A stretch of DNA of 22,295 nucleotides from Zygnema cylindricum (taxonomy: Eukaryota; Streptophyta; Zygnematophyceae; Zygnematales; Zygnemataceae), in the NCBI GenBank assembly GCA_037447655.1, contig JBBHKE010002497.1, positions 1-22,295 on the forward strand. Direction: 5' to 3'. Of the stretch, positions 1 to 8,759 are shown in pieces (the stretch's first letter is position 1; each line of letters begins with the position of its first letter). Position numbers and translations under genes: made by a program. The notes below the pieces were generated by a model. The model was not told the DNA's origin and ran no database searches. It was given only the letters and a program-made list of their open reading frames with translations.

Positions 1-120
1 AGGGAAAGAGGCAAGGGGAGATAGAGAGGGAGGGAGAGGTAAGGGGAAAAGGAGAGGGAGGGAGAGGTAAGGGGAGAGGGAGAGGGAAGGGGAGGTAAGG
101 GGAGAGGGAGAGGGAGAAGG
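1..120. repeat. GA-rich polypurine minisatellite
   Basis: Almost pure purine on the plus strand. The phrase GAGGTAAGGGGA recurs near 36, 64 and 92, giving a unit of about 28 nt with simple GGGAGA filler. It lies just downstream, in minus-strand sense, of the splice donor that ends at base 128, so it would sit in the next intron of the LRR gene. Nothing codes here. A long polypurine tract of this type can adopt triplex structure, but that is general knowledge and nothing here proves it. Confidence 0.8.
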
Positions 121-127
121 ATCTTAC

Positions 128-199
128 AGAAACGAAAGGTTCTTCAGTTTTGTTATAGATGTCGGAATTGTCCCATCCAGTTGGTTATGACTTAAATAC
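128..199 (-). CDS. LRR gene exon: third leucine-rich repeat
   Basis: 72 nt between an AAAATAG acceptor and a GTAAGA donor, phase 2 at both ends. It encodes YLSHNQLDGTIPTSITKLKN and a few more residues, a perfect plant LRR. The split codon with the 625-693 exon gives Leu (TT+G), making SELYLSHNQL across the junction. The acceptor has a purine-rich run just before it, so its polypyrimidine tract lies further upstream. The gene continues beyond base 1. Confidence 0.85.
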
Positions 200-2509
200 C
201 TATTTTCCCTCCATCCCTTCAAAATTTAGTGAATAAGAAAAAAAATAACATAATTTTCATCGCTATCTCAAGAACTTCGAATCAAGTATTAGTGAAAAAT
301 TGAAAAATTTTAAAAATATAATTAACTATAGTATTTTGTAGACGTAATGGATTCGAGACCACTCCTATAATTTATGTTTCTAACAGTGTTTAAGGTATTG
401 GGTAAAGAAAAACCATGGTCAGAAAAGAGTGTTATTAACTCTATTTCTACCAAATATGTACTTTCCTTATTTCTGAGGATGAGATGGGGAAATTTGAAAA
501 TTTGACCATAAACACCCTCAAATTTCAATTTAGTCATCTTCCACCATATAATTCACTAAACAAGATATGAATTGAACTAGATAGGTTTAAATAAAACAAA
601 TTCAGGTTGATAAATTGTACTTACAATTCCGAAAGAAATGGTAAATTTAATGCCGTTGGGATTTTTCCGTGGAATTTGTTCTTATTCAGGCGTCTGAGGT
701 TACACAAGAATTAGTGTGGACCATTCATAAGAAAACGACAACAAAAATCCAGAAAAAAACTTGCATTTCATTTGACAACATAGAGATATTTTCACAAAAA
801 AATAATCTAAAGGGAAGATGCCGTAAGCTTGTTTAACATCATTAGGGACGACATTTTGCGACTAAGATCTTGTAGTTGACATTACCTCGATGACTCATTA
901 GAAAATAATGTGGATAATGACATTGAGGTACACATATTTGACAAAATGAGTTTGAAATATGTCGTCGATACTGGCAATCAAAGATATATCTATGACATCG
1001 GCACCAAGGTTGCATGGACATTGATGCCAACATTGAAAAAATAATTTCAACAATATTTAAAATCGTTGACATTAATTTCATAGGATGCTATTGAACTTAC
1101 ATATTTACACTCCACTTAAGATTATATTCACATTATTATCACCGTCAAAATTGACATCATATTCTACAAATTTTCTCCTCTACAAAAAGTGAAACCAACT
1201 TTATGTCAAAAATGTGTTGACATTGAAATCAATTGAGGTATTCACACTAAAGTTTCATGAAAAAAAAACATCAAAATAAACATGTACAACATTTTTGTTC
1301 AAACGTCAACCAATTGTTGACGCCATATGACATCATCAAATGCGTTGGGACATGACCGAATACTCCGTACAATATGTTCGGGATGTGACTTATATACTCC
1401 ATACGAAACCTTTTTAGTACACCATAGTGCCACGCGAGCGATATTGTACAGATATCTTCGGATATCATGTTTTTGCATTTTTGCAATCACAATTTGAAAA
1501 GCATGAAGAAATTGACGTTGGCGAGTTTGGTACTTGAACTGCTGAGAACGACCTACACAATACTCTAAAATTGCCGAAACCAGCCGTTCCAGCCGCGATT
1601 TGTACACTTTTGGTCTTTATTCGCGTTGAATGGTGCGGATCTTGTCTTCTTCATGTTATTTTTGATGTATTTTCCTATTGAATTTTGTCAGCTTTAACAA
1701 CAATGACAGCATTCACAATGTTAAGGCTGGCATCACCATCGACATCGACGTGGACATCAACATCAACAACAACATGAACATCAATATCAACATCGACATC
1801 GACAACAACATCGACATCGACATCGACATCAACATCAACAGCGGCATGAACATCAATATCAACACCGACATCGACATCGACATCGACATCGACATCGACA
1901 TCGACATCGACATCGACATCAACATCAACATCGACATCGAAATTGACGTGAACATGAACATCGACATCAACATCGGCGTGATGATTAAATTAGTACACAT
2001 TCTCATTCGTACAAACGTTGACCTTAAATGACCAACAAGTTTGTGCTTTAACCACCAGCATATCTCCGTGACAGTGAAACAACTACTAGCTGGCAATTAA
2101 TAGCACGCACACACAGCAACATCCAATACACTTGAAAATCAGGTATATCTCGGGATCGAGAAACTCACAAACTGACAAGACTTGTCAATTTCCCGATGGA
2201 AGGTGAGATTGTCCCACGTAATCCAAGATCCGCGAGTAAACTGCAAAATTAAAAAGCATCACTTAAGAATCACACTAAATTCACAAAAATCAGAAGAAAA
2301 TGTGCCCGAATAAATTAAAAAAAAAACAAACACCTGGCAAAAACCCAGAAATACAATACGTTTTACGTACACTTTTGTGACAATGGATCCTTGGCAATAA
2401 ACCCCGAGCCATCTTTTTTCATTAGCACAATCAAAACCTGGACTCCATGTTGTAAGAATCCCCATGGGATCAGATGTGATGCCCGCTTTGAAGGCAAGTA
2501 AAGCATCTC
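128..2509 (-). CDS. LRR receptor-type protein, 5' part (spliced, continues off the left edge)
   Basis: Minus-strand spliced gene for an extracellular leucine-rich-repeat protein, most likely a receptor kinase or receptor-like protein at the plasma membrane; the kinase or membrane part is not in the window. Exons: 2509-2371 (LRR N-terminal cap), 2240-2169, 693-625 and 199-128 (one LRR each). Exon lengths are 139, 72, 69 and 72 nt. Every intron has GT...AG ends and is phase 2, the classic layout of plant LRR-kinase genes. Introns are 130, 1475 and 425 nt. Joined in order, the exons read without a stop and give three adjacent repeats of the LxxLxLxxNxLxGxIP type. The exon carrying the signal peptide was not found: the cap exon has a good acceptor (TTTTGTTGTAG) with phase 1. 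Alternatively translation could begin at the in-frame ATG at 2594 and use the hydrophobic stretch before the cap. Nothing visible is broken, so the gene may be functional. Confidence 0.85.
200..624 (-). other. Intron of the LRR gene
   Basis: 425 nt, AT-rich, GTAAGT...TAG. It contains an incidental minus-strand frame (537-322) with no recognisable domain, although one short part reads LPNTLNTVRNI, which loosely resembles an LRR. No phase-2 donor follows that segment and the flanking exons already join perfectly, so I treat it as intron. Confidence 0.7.
625..693 (-). CDS. LRR gene exon: second leucine-rich repeat
   Basis: 69 nt between an AACCTCAG acceptor and a GTAAGT donor, phase 2 at both ends. 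It encodes RLNKNKFHGKIPTALNLPFL: N-x-F-x-G-x-I-P is the LRR signature, and the one-residue-short form (69 nt) is common in plant LRR exons. The split codon with the 2169-2240 exon restores Leu (TT+A). It is separated from that exon by the 1475-nt intron carrying the hexanucleotide array. Confidence 0.85.
694..2168 (-). other. Long intron of the LRR gene, with hexanucleotide array
   Basis: 1475 nt between the first and second repeat exons (GTGAGT...CAG). It holds the GACATC array at about 1735-1980 and, at 830-1240, scattered degenerate GACATT/GACATC words. I searched it for further N-x-L-x-G-x-I-P encoding segments on the minus strand and found none with matching splice sites. The flanking exons join to adjacent repeats, so no exon needs to be missing. 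Confidence 0.65.
1735..1980. repeat. (GACATC)n hexanucleotide array
   Basis: About 40 units of GACATC with variants (AACATC, AACAAC, AACATG, GACGTG). The central part, 1867-1920, is nearly pure. The hexamer keeps frames open on both strands: Asp-Ile/Asn-Ile repeats on plus, Met-Ser repeats on minus. These ORFs are by-products of the repeat and not genes. The array lies inside the long LRR-gene intron. Confidence 0.9.
2169..2240 (-). CDS. LRR gene exon: first leucine-rich repeat
   Basis: Exactly 72 nt between TTTTGCAG and a GTGAGT donor, phase 2 at both ends. It encodes LADLGLRGTISPSIGKLTSL, the textbook first plant LRR directly after the cap. Joining to the previous exon completes a Val codon (GT+T), so the cap runs straight into the repeat. 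Confidence 0.9.
2371..2509 (-). CDS. LRR gene exon: LRRNT cap domain
   Basis: 139-nt exon. It starts after a strong pyrimidine tract and TTGTAG acceptor (phase 1) and ends at a GTACGT donor (phase 2). It encodes 45 full codons beginning DALLAFKAGITSDP, then a Cys-x-x-x-x-x-x-W-x-G-V-x-Cys pair and SIVTK, the standard plant LRR N-terminal cap (LRRNT_2) that shields the first repeat. The adjacent frame also reads through the upstream pyrimidine tract to an ATG at 2594. That leader (about 28 residues, hydrophobic from residue 13) could be a signal peptide or only translated intron; I favour intron because the acceptor is so good. Confidence 0.9.
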
Positions 2510-2594
2510 CTACAACAAAAGAAAAGGGACAAAGAAAGGAGCAAAGGAAAGAAGGAGGATAAGTTCCATGTGCATCTAACATTGCAAGGTTCAT

Positions 2595-3552
2595 CTACTA
2601 GTTCCACCTTGTCCAGTTCAACAATTTTCTCCTCCCAATCAAAACTATTATTTTCTCCTTTGAGCTGACGATTTTCATCTGGTAGGCATCATTTTCTCTT
2701 TCCAAATTTGACCTCTTTGTGATTTAATTGTACAAACCATCATCCCAAACAGAAAGTGAATTATTTCTGATACGCGTGGCTCAACTTTACTATAGTTTTG
2801 GTAACTCAAGGATCCAATGTTGGCGATAGAACACCGTGAACAAAATGACTGTTGGTAAGCCCTCTCCCTCTCCCTCTCCCTCTCTCTCTCCCTCTCCCTC
2901 TTGTAATGCCCACGTTGATCAGAAATTACAGAGTCGAAGACTTTTTCCATGGATTGTTAACGTTTTACCGACATCGTCACTCATGAAATTCCATAGCCTC
3001 TGAAAAACAAGGCATATTAATATTCGTCATTGCTAATAACTCGTGACATTTGCACTTCAATAAAAATCAAAAACCAAGTTTAAACAGATGTCTGACAACA
3101 AAATGTGATAAATGCGGGAAATTCTACGGGGAAACATGCCCAAATTCACAGTCCAACTTGAAATGCACAATGATAAAGTGTGAGAAATTCACTAATAACT
3201 ATTTCACAAGTTATATATGCAGTTCCCGTTGATTAATCTTGAAAATTTGAGATTTCTCAAATTCTCATATTTTTGAAAAGTTCTCAAATTTGTGTATTTT
3301 CTTGAAATTTCCCAAAGTTGCCACATTCTCCGCGTTTTGTGACACGTGGACATTGGCCATGAGACTTTCAACAACACATTGCACATCCAACATCAAATTG
3401 GACAGCCAACATTGTCTATCCAACATTGGACAATTGAAGGTGAGACATTAAACATTTGATCCATTTAAACGTTCTATTATCTTTAAAATTCCCAACTTTT
3501 TTTCTCATATCACCTCTATTTTCTTAGTTTACACTTCGTTCCTCAATAACAC
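2595..3552. other. Region upstream of the LRR cap exon, no gene seen
   Basis: AT-rich. Should contain the LRR gene's signal-peptide exon, untranslated leader or promoter, but I could not place them. Contains a CCCTCT microsatellite (2860-2902). A 60-codon plus frame (3050-3232) has a Cys-x2-Cys-Gly-Lys-x-Tyr-x3-Cys cluster resembling a decayed retroelement zinc knuckle, too weak to call. Confidence 0.5.
2860..2902. repeat. (CCCTCT)n microsatellite
   Basis: About seven imperfect CCCTCT/CTCTCT units. It makes an Arg-Glu repeat in a minus-strand frame that is not a gene. Confidence 0.9.
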
Positions 3553-3728
3553 GTATATATATACATATATATATTTTCATATATATATATACATATATAT
3601 ATATATATGAATAGACACCCATGCATGTGTATACATGCACATACATGTAAATCTACACGCATATAATATGTATATATATTATATGCATATAATATGTGTA
3701 TATTGGTATATATATTCATACATATATG
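3553..3728. repeat. TA/TATACA microsatellite, palindromic
   Basis: Two blocks of alternating TA with ACATATA and GCATATAATATG words (3553-3610 and 3661-3728), joined by a GTATACATGCACATACATG linker. The tract is strongly self-complementary and could form cruciforms. Confidence 0.9.
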
Positions 3729-5218
3729 CTTAACAACCAGAAATACTAGTTCTGGTCCAGATCACCATCTACAAATGTCACATCAATGTCCGACATTTCA
3801 CCTCAAAGTCAAGAACTGTTTACCAAACTGTAACATAACGATAGATATATTTAAATTTAAATTCTCAATGACAAACATTCTTAAAAAAAAAAGCAATAAA
3901 ACATATGGATGGTATCGTACGGTCAACAGCCCGAATCAAAGCACCATCGGCCTTAAAAGAAAAGAACACCATAGCCACCAGTAACCGACATATTGCCATA
4001 ACTTGTCGTTTTACGGCCTTCCGTCTGTCGTTTTCCCTAGTCGCCATGGCCTTTCTCTTTTTCTTGCTCTCTTTCTTGGCTCCCTTCTTCGACTGGTTCA
4101 CACAGTCGCTGACTTCGCACGGACGTCGCAGAGACGCAGCAAAAAGTCGCAAAATCGTCTCATGGAAAAGCATCGTACGGGATCGTATCTTTAAGATCTG
4201 TACTGTACTTTAGTTTTGTCAATCGTCTGTACGGACTTGACGGTGGTAGACAGTCATATTAATGAGGCTGAAGCTCTTTTAGAGGTACAACCAGTTTCAA
4301 AAAGCATTGTTCGTACATACATGTACGAAAGACAGCTCATTCATTGGGTGCTTCCGACACGCCGGCATAATTTTTCAGCGTCAATCGCGCTATTTGATAC
4401 CCTTCCCATGGGAGCCGCATGCAATCAACATCCTGAGTACTACAGTACGGTACAGTACAGTACGGTAAAGTACAGTATGTGAAAAATCAGAAATGTGTTA
4501 GCTACAGTACAGTACAGTACTTAGCCACCTAACCATAATAAAATACGATATCTAACCGCCGACATTCTAAAAGTGCGAACGTGAAATTGAAATAGCGTCG
4601 TCAAATTTGTCTTTTAAGGACCCGTAGTGCGTCAGGGCTCAGGAGTTAGGGCTTTCGCGTCATGTCACGCCATCAAGTACAGAATAATTGCGTCCTCCAA
4701 ATTCAGCAGTGTAAAGTTTCCTGTCATTTTGACCTGAATTTTGTCTTTTTCCGTCCTCTCCGTGATCCACCTCGATGCGATCGACGAGACACTCTGGCTC
4801 CTACAACAGGACCCCACGGCCGCATTTATTTCATATTTTTATTGTTGGAGTCCGTACTTGATAAATATGAATATATAATTTTATTGTTGGGTGGTTAGGG
4901 GCTGCTTAGGGCTTTGATTCCGATTGTAGACCTCTGATTGGTTGTTGAGATCGTAATTGCTCATTGTTACCTTAAATTTCAAACCCCTTAAAAGTCAGCC
5001 CCCTTAATTGTCAATTTTATTCAAATTAAAAAAGGAGATTCTATTATCAAAAACGGGATGGTTGTAAACCATCAAAGTACAAAACATGGTTAAAACGAAA
5101 AATCGTCGACCTCGTTAAAGGAAAGAGATGAAAAGTACAAAAAGGACTATTCGCCAAGGTGGACATTACGGCTGCATGGTACGGTAATATTTATCTTTTC
5201 TTTTTCTGTCTGGTACAG
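3729..5218. other. Non-coding stretch, GTAC-rich
   Basis: No gene I can support. Overlapping frames at 3865-4213 are open on both strands and match nothing known. The word GTAC, often as GTACGG or GTACAG, becomes frequent from about 4160, and a (CAGTA)n patch lies at 4438-4521. Confidence 0.5.
4438..4521. repeat. (CAGTA)n / GTACGGTACAGTAC microsatellite
   Basis: Tandem pentamers of TACAG/TACGG at 4438-4479, and again at 4503-4521 after a short gap. Confidence 0.8.
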
Positions 5219-5220
5219 TA

Positions 5221-5779
5221 CACCGCCAATCGCTATTAGCGTAGAAGTTTCTTTAGCGTACATGAAAAATTACCGTGGTTTACGCTAATTAAGAATTTGA
5301 AATTTTTGAAAAAAAACATACATTCTAATTTTTTAATAATTCTAATTTGGATCTTTGAAAAAAAAAATGTCGGTCGCAAACATGCTTACACTAATATAGG
5401 TATTCGTACAAAATCTTACAAATCGTACACAAATCGCACGTTCACACAGTCGAAACGTGGTTGCTGGACGAATATGTGCGAACGTGATATTTGACAACCC
5501 GATTAGACCACCTTTTTAGAGCGCACATTCTCATGCGTCCGCGGCTACTAACACTCATTAATTGTACTTTTTCACTTAAAAAGGTACAATTTTGTACGGT
5601 CTGACGCTATCCGTACACCACACTAATTAACTGACGGCGTACTCCCATTTTGTACGGTACTAAAAATTAACCCTAAACAGAGTAAAGAAAAAAATAGAAT
5701 GAACTACGCTAATGGAGAATAAAATTAAAAAAAAACGGGACGGAATTAGTGTACACAACGCTAATAGCGATTGGCGGTG
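5221..5779. mobile_element. Miniature inverted-repeat element (MITE), TA target site
   Basis: 559-bp non-coding element bounded by perfect 22-bp terminal inverted repeats: the left end CACCGCCAATCGCTATTAGC plus GT at 5221-5242 recurs as its reverse complement at 5758-5779. The dinucleotide TA flanks both sides (5219-5220 and 5780-5781), fitting the TA target of Tc1/mariner-type elements. The interior is AT-rich with internal copies of TTAGCGTAC and ACGCTAAT and has no transposase. The ends do not match the CTCCCTCC of classic Stowaway elements as I know them. Confidence 0.8.
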
Positions 5780-5781
5780 TA

Positions 5782-7254
5782 GCGCATGGATATTATTATT
5801 TTTCTGGGCAGCGTGAAATCTAAACGTTTAGTGGCCAGCTGGAATTCGTACTGCATTCCAATAATGACAAAACTGTACAGCAAAGGTACGTTCTCAACGA
5901 CTTTGGGGAATTTGTCATAAGATTTTGTGGCGTTGCTGTAAAGAAATTCATTGGGTGTTGTGACAGGTGGGTGAGTACGGAATTCTACAGAAAAAAACGT
6001 ATTTTGTCGCTTTTTGGGAAATTCACCGACTTTCAGCGTCCCTGAGGGCGCTTTGTAAGGTTTTTTCGGGTTTTTCGGGTTTTAAGGGTTTTAAGGGTTT
6101 CCCGTAATTTGTTTACAATTTTTCAAAGGGAATTGATCATGGCAGTGGTTGTTTTGGTTGCGCACAGTCACTTACGTCATTTTGTCAAAGATCGTACGTT
6201 TAAAGTACGCAATGGTACAAGTAAAGTACCGTCGAGTATAAATTTGACGGTCAACCGGTTCGACAGGTTTTGACTTTTAGAATATTGTTACAATCGGTTA
6301 AAATTTTGCCGCGTTTGCGAACGTCGACCGTCATAATAAAATTAGCAATTCACACGGCCGGCGAAGGTTTACGGTAACAAAACTGCGGCAACCACATGTA
6401 AATAAAAGTGTTGCAGACAGTCACGTTTTGTCTTTACGTGAGCTCCACGGTGAGAGCACATGTTGGCTTTTAACTTAGAGCGTTGTTCCATTAGGCGGTC
6501 TCTGTAAACATCAAAAATTCGTTTACTGAAGAGACCGTTCCATTGTGTCGGGTCAGTAACCGACATTTGTTTTTGCGTGGCACACTTTGATTTCGCCACG
6601 TAATAAAAGAATACGATTCTGGAAATCTTCAGAGAATCTCTGGCAGCAAATTGTGACCACGTATTCGTACCAACAAAGGTAAAAAGTGACTCGTACAACG
6701 TATTGAATAAAATCTGTACGGGCGGACGAAACTTAAGATTTGTAAAAGCGTACGAAAATGTCAAAATGGTTAGTGGATAGCGTGAAACAATATCCTCCGT
6801 CAAAGATTTTTTTCCGTCTTCCGGTGGCCTCGCATCCTCTCTGGCGGAAGGCACATGTCATATGCGACGTGTACCCACCTAGTCGCGCGGTCGTCGTGGA
6901 TATTTGTTCACTTTTCCACAAGGCACGATGTTATTCGCTCAGGCGCTAAGAATTGACCTACTCCGGGCCACTTGTTGCGAACTGGCATTGTCAGACAATG
7001 GAGTATCCGATTATGCATCCGACGGTCCAAGTTTACGCCCATAAACGTGGAGAATCAAATCCCTCATTCAGTAGGCTTGTTTTTCTGACAATTTTTTTTT
7101 GGTACGGTACTGTACCAAATAGTACGGCTTTCAGTAGACAACGACATTTTTTCCCTAATGGAACCTTACCCTTAGCCGCAAAAATGAATTTTTATCGTCT
7201 AAGCGCTACATTGAACTTAGACGCAAACTGACACGGAACCTCTCAAAACTGCAG
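5782..7254. other. Non-coding stretch, GTAC- and CG-rich
   Basis: No gene I can support. A 161-codon minus frame (6854-6369) starts at GTG, has no recognised domain and overlaps open frames on plus; I do not call it. TTTTCGGG/TTTAAGGG words at 6058-6103 look like degenerate telomere-type repeats. The palindromic GGTACGGTACTGTACC lies near 7101. Confidence 0.45.
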
Positions 7255-7256
7255 TA

Positions 7257-7642
7257 CACCGCGAATCGTAACTAGAGTGGAGAAATAATTAGAGTAAAAA
7301 TATGAAAAAAATAATAATTAGAGTTATTAACTTTAAATTGTGTAATCATTTTTTTTCAAAAACAAATTTTACTCTACACCGTCGATCGTATTTAGCGTGT
7401 TGAACACTAATTCGGCGCCCCTAAATTTTGACCCTTGAACCGTTAATAGAATAAATGACGCTATTTAAGGACGTGGACCATAATTTGCCACGTCTCTTGG
7501 CACTGAATTAAAATTAATGACGCAAATTTTTTCTTTACTCTAATAATTTCTACACGCTAAATACGATCGACGGTGTAATTTATCAATAACTCTAATTTTG
7601 GTTTCTATCCGTACTAATTATCCGCGCTAAATATCTTTACTG
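7257..7642. mobile_element. Candidate outer MITE interrupted by a related one
   Basis: The left end (TA then CACCGCGAATCGTAACTAG) and the region to 7300 closely match, inverted, the right end at 7530-7577 (shared TTTACTCTAATnATTTCT and GCGGTGTA/GACGGTGTA). A further weaker terminus (CGCTAAATATCTTTACTG then TA) lies at 7625-7644. Either an older element (7257-7642) was split by the inner one (7377-7575), or a single element spans 7257-7575 with imperfect ~42-bp ends. The outer boundary is uncertain. Confidence 0.4.
7377..7575. mobile_element. MITE with perfect 24-bp terminal inverted repeats
   Basis: 199-bp element with ends CACCGTCGATCGTATTTAGC plus GTGT at 7377-7400, repeated as the perfect reverse complement at 7552-7575, flanked by TA on both sides (7375-7376, 7576-7577). 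The ends belong to the same family as the 5221-5779 element (CACCG-C-ATCG-TTAGCGT). No coding content. Confidence 0.75.
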
Positions 7643-7888
7643 TAAATTAGGTACATTTCACGTCATTATGACGTTATGCATTACGCGGTTTGTGAAAACG
7701 CCGTTACATAATAACGGCCGGTATGCCGGAATAAATCGGACGGTCGTGGTTAGCGTCAGCTCCGCGGAAGGATAATTTGGCAGTTTGCAGACGCCGCCAC
7801 TCCGGATGACACGTGGCAATATCATACACGTTTACGCAATCTTCGGAATGGAAGATAACCAATCCAAAAGTGACAAATGTTGCAATAT

Positions 7889-7950
7889 GGCATTGTCGTA
7901 CAAAGTCCGTAGAGAAAGTACTCCGGCACTTGTACTTTCTTGTACAGTAC
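7889..7950 (-). repeat. Extra copy of the repeat-family core box
   Basis: On the minus strand, about 60 nt read GTACTGTACAAGAAAGTAC, then GCCGGAGTA and TACGGACTTTGTACGAC, parallel to the 3' core of the dispersed repeat at 11278-11338 (TATTGTACAAAAAGGTAC...). It lies just downstream, in the same orientation, of the 8014-8375 copy, as if the core had been duplicated. Confidence 0.55.
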
Positions 7951-8013
7951 CGTTTTTTTTACGTGGCATGACCTGGCGCCACGTGGAGAGATAACATTTG
8001 GAAGTAGGAATTC

Positions 8014-8375
8014 CAGGGATTATAAGAACTAGTTTGGATATGACATGTGTTGACTTTTTAGCCATGTCGTACGATGGCCGTACAAAAGGTACACCGATAC
8101 CTGTACCTTTATGTACTATACAGTAATGTGATTCGTCCATACCTCAATACTAGGGGGTTTAGAGAGGGGTTAAGGACTTATAATATTTTGGGTAGGTAGC
8201 AGCCTCTCCCATAGAGCATCTTGTATAACAAGCAAACTTTGGCCAGCCATAACTATTAATTTAACTATTAATTTACTTGGCCATTTTCAGTGATTCTTTT
8301 TGCTACGAACTCAGAGGAGTCCAGGCAACATAGGGGTGTAGTCGGTCAAAGTTTTTGCCTGCCTAGGTGGCTGCA
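8014..8375 (-). repeat. Dispersed repeat, copy A
   Basis: Minus-strand copy of a repeat also at 9731-10135 and 10951-11380. Shared landmarks in order: GCCACCTnGGCA, TTTGACC, GACTCCnnTGAGT, GCAAAAAnAAT, GGGAGAGGCT-ACCTACC, CCCCTCTCTAA, TGTACnnnAAGGTAC, TGTACGGCCATnGTA and GGCATGGC. A frame runs through part of it on the minus strand (8140-7832), but the similarity to the other copies is at DNA level with indels, so I regard it as non-coding. Confidence 0.7.
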
Positions 8376-8759
8376 TTTCTAAGGGAAACTCAAAGTGGGT
8401 GAATGTATCCAAATCACATATTCTAACTTTGCATTTTCTGGTGGATATGAGCAAACAGAAAGTCTTGTTTCCCAAGGGTGAAGCTTTAATGGGGTTCTGA
8501 TTTTCAAGGGGTCAATCATTTGGGTTTATATAAACTTGGAGTTGGCACTATCTGGATTAGATTCTTTTGATCTGTGAATTCTGTGTGGCAATGGAGCCCA
8601 TAGAATTTCACTTTTGCCTCCTTGGAATCACTGGCTCACCTTTCACCTCCAGCTCCTCGTTGAGGAGGAGTTCTCCATCGCCTTTATCGTCATCCTCTCC
8701 TATGACGTGAGTTGCCACAAATGTCTTATTCTTTCCTGCAACTTATTTACGGATCTGCC
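8376..8759. other. Non-coding stretch between repeat A and copia gag
   Basis: No gene seen. Minus-strand similarity to the dispersed repeat fades out above about 8400. Purine-rich minus-strand sequence at 8620-8760 may be further decayed copia gag. Confidence 0.4.

Noticed and set aside
322-537. Minus frame with LPNTLNTVRNI, LRR-like
   Set aside because: No phase-2 donor follows and flanking exons join directly into adjacent repeats without it.
1299-1607. 102-codon minus frame containing NIARVALWCT, slightly like the end of a receptor-kinase domain
   Set aside because: No other kinase motif is present and it falls inside the intron between two perfectly joining LRR exons.
1678-2096. Long frames of Asp-Ile/Asn-Ile (plus) and Met-Ser (minus) repeats
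   Set aside because: Both strands are open only because the hexamer has no stop in any frame; the array lies in an intron of the LRR gene.
3050-3232. Plus frame with CDKCGKFYGETC, like a retroelement zinc knuckle
   Set aside because: The histidine is replaced by Tyr and no neighbouring gag or protease is recognisable; too short to support.
3865-4213. Overlapping ~100-codon frames on both strands
   Set aside because: No domain, no splice context, and mutual overlap on both strands suggests chance.
6369-6854. 161-codon minus frame
   Set aside because: Starts at GTG, no recognised motif, no transcript signals; long open frames also occur by chance in this CG-richer patch.
7832-8140. 102-codon minus frame and the similar plus frame 11159-11401
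   Set aside because: They translate similarly because both lie in copies of the dispersed repeat; copy B does not keep the frame, so coding is not supported.
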